DNA of 64,000 nucleotides, taken from contig JACQXX010000037.1 of assembly GCA_016208495.1 (NCBI GenBank), forward strand, positions 1 through 64,000, written 5' to 3'. Shown piece by piece: positions 63,201 through 64,000 of this stretch. The notes under the pieces were generated by a model. That model was not told the origin of the DNA. It did no database searches and saw only the letters and a program-made list of their open reading frames with translations. The DNA comes from Acidobacteriota bacterium (GTDB taxonomy: Bacteria > Acidobacteriota > Blastocatellia > Chloracidobacteriales > Chloracidobacteriaceae). Within the stretch, counting starts at the first letter, position 1. Each line of letters opens with the position of its first letter. Made by a program: the position numbers and the translations under genes.

Positions 63201-64000
63201 GAGGAGGACTGCGGACCCAAGGTGCATTGAGCGGTGGTTCAACTTTAACCGTTACGAACTCAACCATTAACAATAATACGATTCAGACATCAGGTGCCGG
63301 TCTCTATATTGACGGTGCCGCCACCACGATGACGAACTGTACCATCAGTAATAACAGTGGTAACAGTTTGGGAGGTGGAATTCTGTTTAGTGCTTCGACG
63401 GCGACACTTACAAATGTGACTATTGCCAATAATAGTGCGAACAATGGTGGTGGAATTAGCAGCGGAGGTTCAACCATTACCCTCACCAATTGCCTGATTG
63501 CCCAGAACCAGGGCGCCGGTGGCGATATTGACGTGCAGGCAGCCATTACATCTTCAAGCTCGTTTAACCTGATTGGTGTAGATTTTCAGTTGACTGGTAT
63601 TACCAACGGCACCAATGGGAACCAGATTGGGACTCAGGCAAATCCAGTGATTCCACGCCTGGGCGGATTGGCTTCCAATGGCGGACCAACCCAAACCAGA
63701 GCCTTATTGCCTGGAAGCCCGGCGGTCAATGCCGGGACCAACGCCGGAGCGCCCACAACCGATCAGCGCGGGATTTCGCGGCCACAACAAAGCACAGTGG
63801 ATATTGGCGCCTTTGAATCGCGTGGCTTTACGATGGCGATTTCGAGTGGAAACAACCAGAGCACCCTGGCGAGTACAAACTTTACCAATCCTCTGGCAGT
63901 CACCGTGAGCAGTGCCAATAGTGAGCCGGTCAACGGTGGGCGGGTGACGTTTACCCCGCCCGGAAGCGGTGCCAGTTGTACGCTGGCTGGCAATCCAGCC
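60281..64000 (+). CDS. Giant secreted beta-helix protein, paralogue of the 51076 protein (3' end beyond window)
   Basis: From ATG 60281 (MLRQILGICLFAITILS, signal peptide) the frame is open to the last base of the window: 1240 codons, no stop. Residues 1-200 align with the start of the 51076 protein (for example LERRISGIPESAAVEWTVAP against LDRRVTGVPENMEIEWTVAP). A beta-helix of the choice-of-anchor Q type runs from GSGSLRQAITDANNNG (about 225) to DIGAFE (about 520). An Ig-like domain SRGFTMALSNGNNQS follows, then a GSAP-like segment shared with the paralogue (SMSRASTNPACINTSVSW, about 635), one NAGSDQ PKD-like unit, a second beta-helix (about 819-1178) and a second SRGFTMA Ig-like domain. 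The end is unknown. A shorter frame at 60187-60540 is out of phase with the homology and is not a gene. Confidence 0.88.
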   Translation, partial: MLRQILGICLFAITILSFSIGLTSISAYKAVDTSLNPVVHLQKDQPRGLALGSVSNLLQPKAQDIRAMIKPVSRLQTQGVTSHLFPEVQSELLRAGGTLEQQIAPGLERRISGIPESAAVEWTVAPWADPGQIELEFPGVEWAETLADQTLVLHMGGSKEIRLSEAVARQEGPNQTLEVPVSAVYYGGGRVGISVGIYSRSEPLVVSTRVFVSNATFNVTNLNDSGSGSLRQAITDANNNGSAADTITFQSGLTGTISLSSSLPLISGTLTITGPGASTLTVNGGSFTIFSVANGITLQMSGLRVTGGGVSSGLNAAHLDVGGGTATLSNCEFSGANGTAVASFISITMTNCAIINASQFGLRNGRTAALTNVTISNCGTIGLESSSGVTVSTTLVNCTIANNASVGYSANLRAGETHSLTLKNTIIANNLNPQIRFISNGGTSNLTSQGFNLLSDNSLSPSVASDLLNTNPILAALASNGGTTQTRALLPGSPAINAGTATGAPTTDQRGISRVGTTDIGAFESRGFTMALSNGNNQSTAVNTSFATPLSVTVSSANSEPVNGGQVTFTPPVSGASCTIAGNPATISSGTATTGTVTANGTTGGPYTVAASAQGVTTGVNFSLTNNVAGTTVSSMSRASTNPACINTSVSWTVTFAASVTGVTTSNFSLVGGTGASITGVSGSGTTRTVTANTGTAAATLGLNMVNATGVSPGPTNLPFTGQTYTVNGNPTTANAGSDQAICSGSATLAANNPSVGTGQWSVVSGPSTSSAQFSSTSSPTATFTPAGGAGTYTLRWTISNSPCTASTDDVVITLVSTVVTNGNDSGAGSLRQIITDACAGSTITFSGVTTVTLTTAELAINKNLTINGGSGVTVTRSTAGGTPNFRIFNITSGSVAMNNLTISNGNQTLGGGVRVDAGCSLNLQTCLVSGNTATGNTSGDGGGGLWIAANAGNITINQSTISGNSCTNANGFGGGLRTQGALSGGSTLTVTNSTINNNTIQTSGAGLYIDGAATTMTNCTISNNSGNSLGGGILFSASTATLTNVTIANNSANNGGGISSGGSTITLTNCLIAQNQGAGGDIDVQAAITSSSSFNLIGVDFQLTGITNGTNGNQIGTQANPVIPRLGGLASNGGPTQTRALLPGSPAVNAGTNAGAPTTDQRGISRPQQSTVDIGAFESRGFTMAISSGNNQSTLASTNFTNPLAVTVSSANSEPVNGGRVTFTPPGSGASCTLAGNPA

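Overview
The 64 kb window looks like a chromosomal segment of a free-living Gram-negative soil-type bacterium, most likely an Acidobacteriota member of the Blastocatellia kind. This is inferred from gene content only: a winged-helix/TPR one-component regulator, a propeller histidine kinase with a NarL-type partner, an ECF sigma/CHAT-TPR/Ser-Thr kinase cluster, Uma2 nucleases, M16 peptidase pairs and giant secreted beta-helix/NHL proteins. No rRNA, tRNA or CRISPR array was recognised. Intergenic DNA is full of dispersed short repeats.

Layout. 1-1.1 kb: an ATP-grasp gene cut off by foreign GC-rich DNA, then a REP-like repeat. 1.1-11.2 kb: a very long DUF4132-type protein (minus), diverging from two translationally coupled M16 peptidases and a zinc alcohol dehydrogenase. 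11.3-17.9 kb: two nearly identical Uma2 genes, a secreted pilin-like protein, uvrC, a small immunity-like protein, an MT-A70 methyltransferase and a small helical protein. 18.3-22.1 kb: a secreted TIKI/EreA-like protein, a DUF2200 protein, a secreted orphan, and a decayed hicBA toxin-antitoxin pair with a second hicB scrap. 22.2-26.4 kb: a PNP-NACHT-HEAT protein, an NLR-like defence candidate. 27-34.3 kb: ECF sigma and a secreted CHAT-TPR protein (4-bp overlap), divergent from a membrane Ser/Thr kinase and a secreted DUF4384-like protein. 34.9-40.1 kb: winged-helix/TPR regulator, a secreted DUF1579-like/Fn3 protein and a subtilase. 41.1-45 kb: a 1288-residue secreted repeat protein ending in an NHL propeller. 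45.4-49.8 kb: a GNAT acetyltransferase and an overlapping histidine kinase/response regulator pair. 50.6-64 kb: a stand-alone receiver gene and a 2898-residue secreted protein, then a diverged duplicate of the same block in which the receiver is only a 15-codon relic and the large gene runs off the window end (60281 onward, at least 1240 codons).

The most unusual material is between the genes. (i) 7-bp GGGTTCA/GGGTTCC arrays occur in facing pairs around a pyrimidine-rich or MITE-containing centre, and abut start and stop codons. (ii) 8-bp TGACAAGG arrays lie just after genes on the coding strand and in three genes supply the stop codon. (iii) Three copies of a 104-bp element have ATACCA-type terminal inverted repeats. 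(iv) Three copies of a 14-bp hairpin show compensatory changes; two of them precede the receiver gene and its relic. (v) REP-like palindromes and other small dispersed repeats are also present. The strongest system-level candidates are the PNP-NACHT-HEAT protein, the sigma/CHAT/kinase/DUF4384 cluster, and the hairpin-receiver-giant-secreted-protein module.
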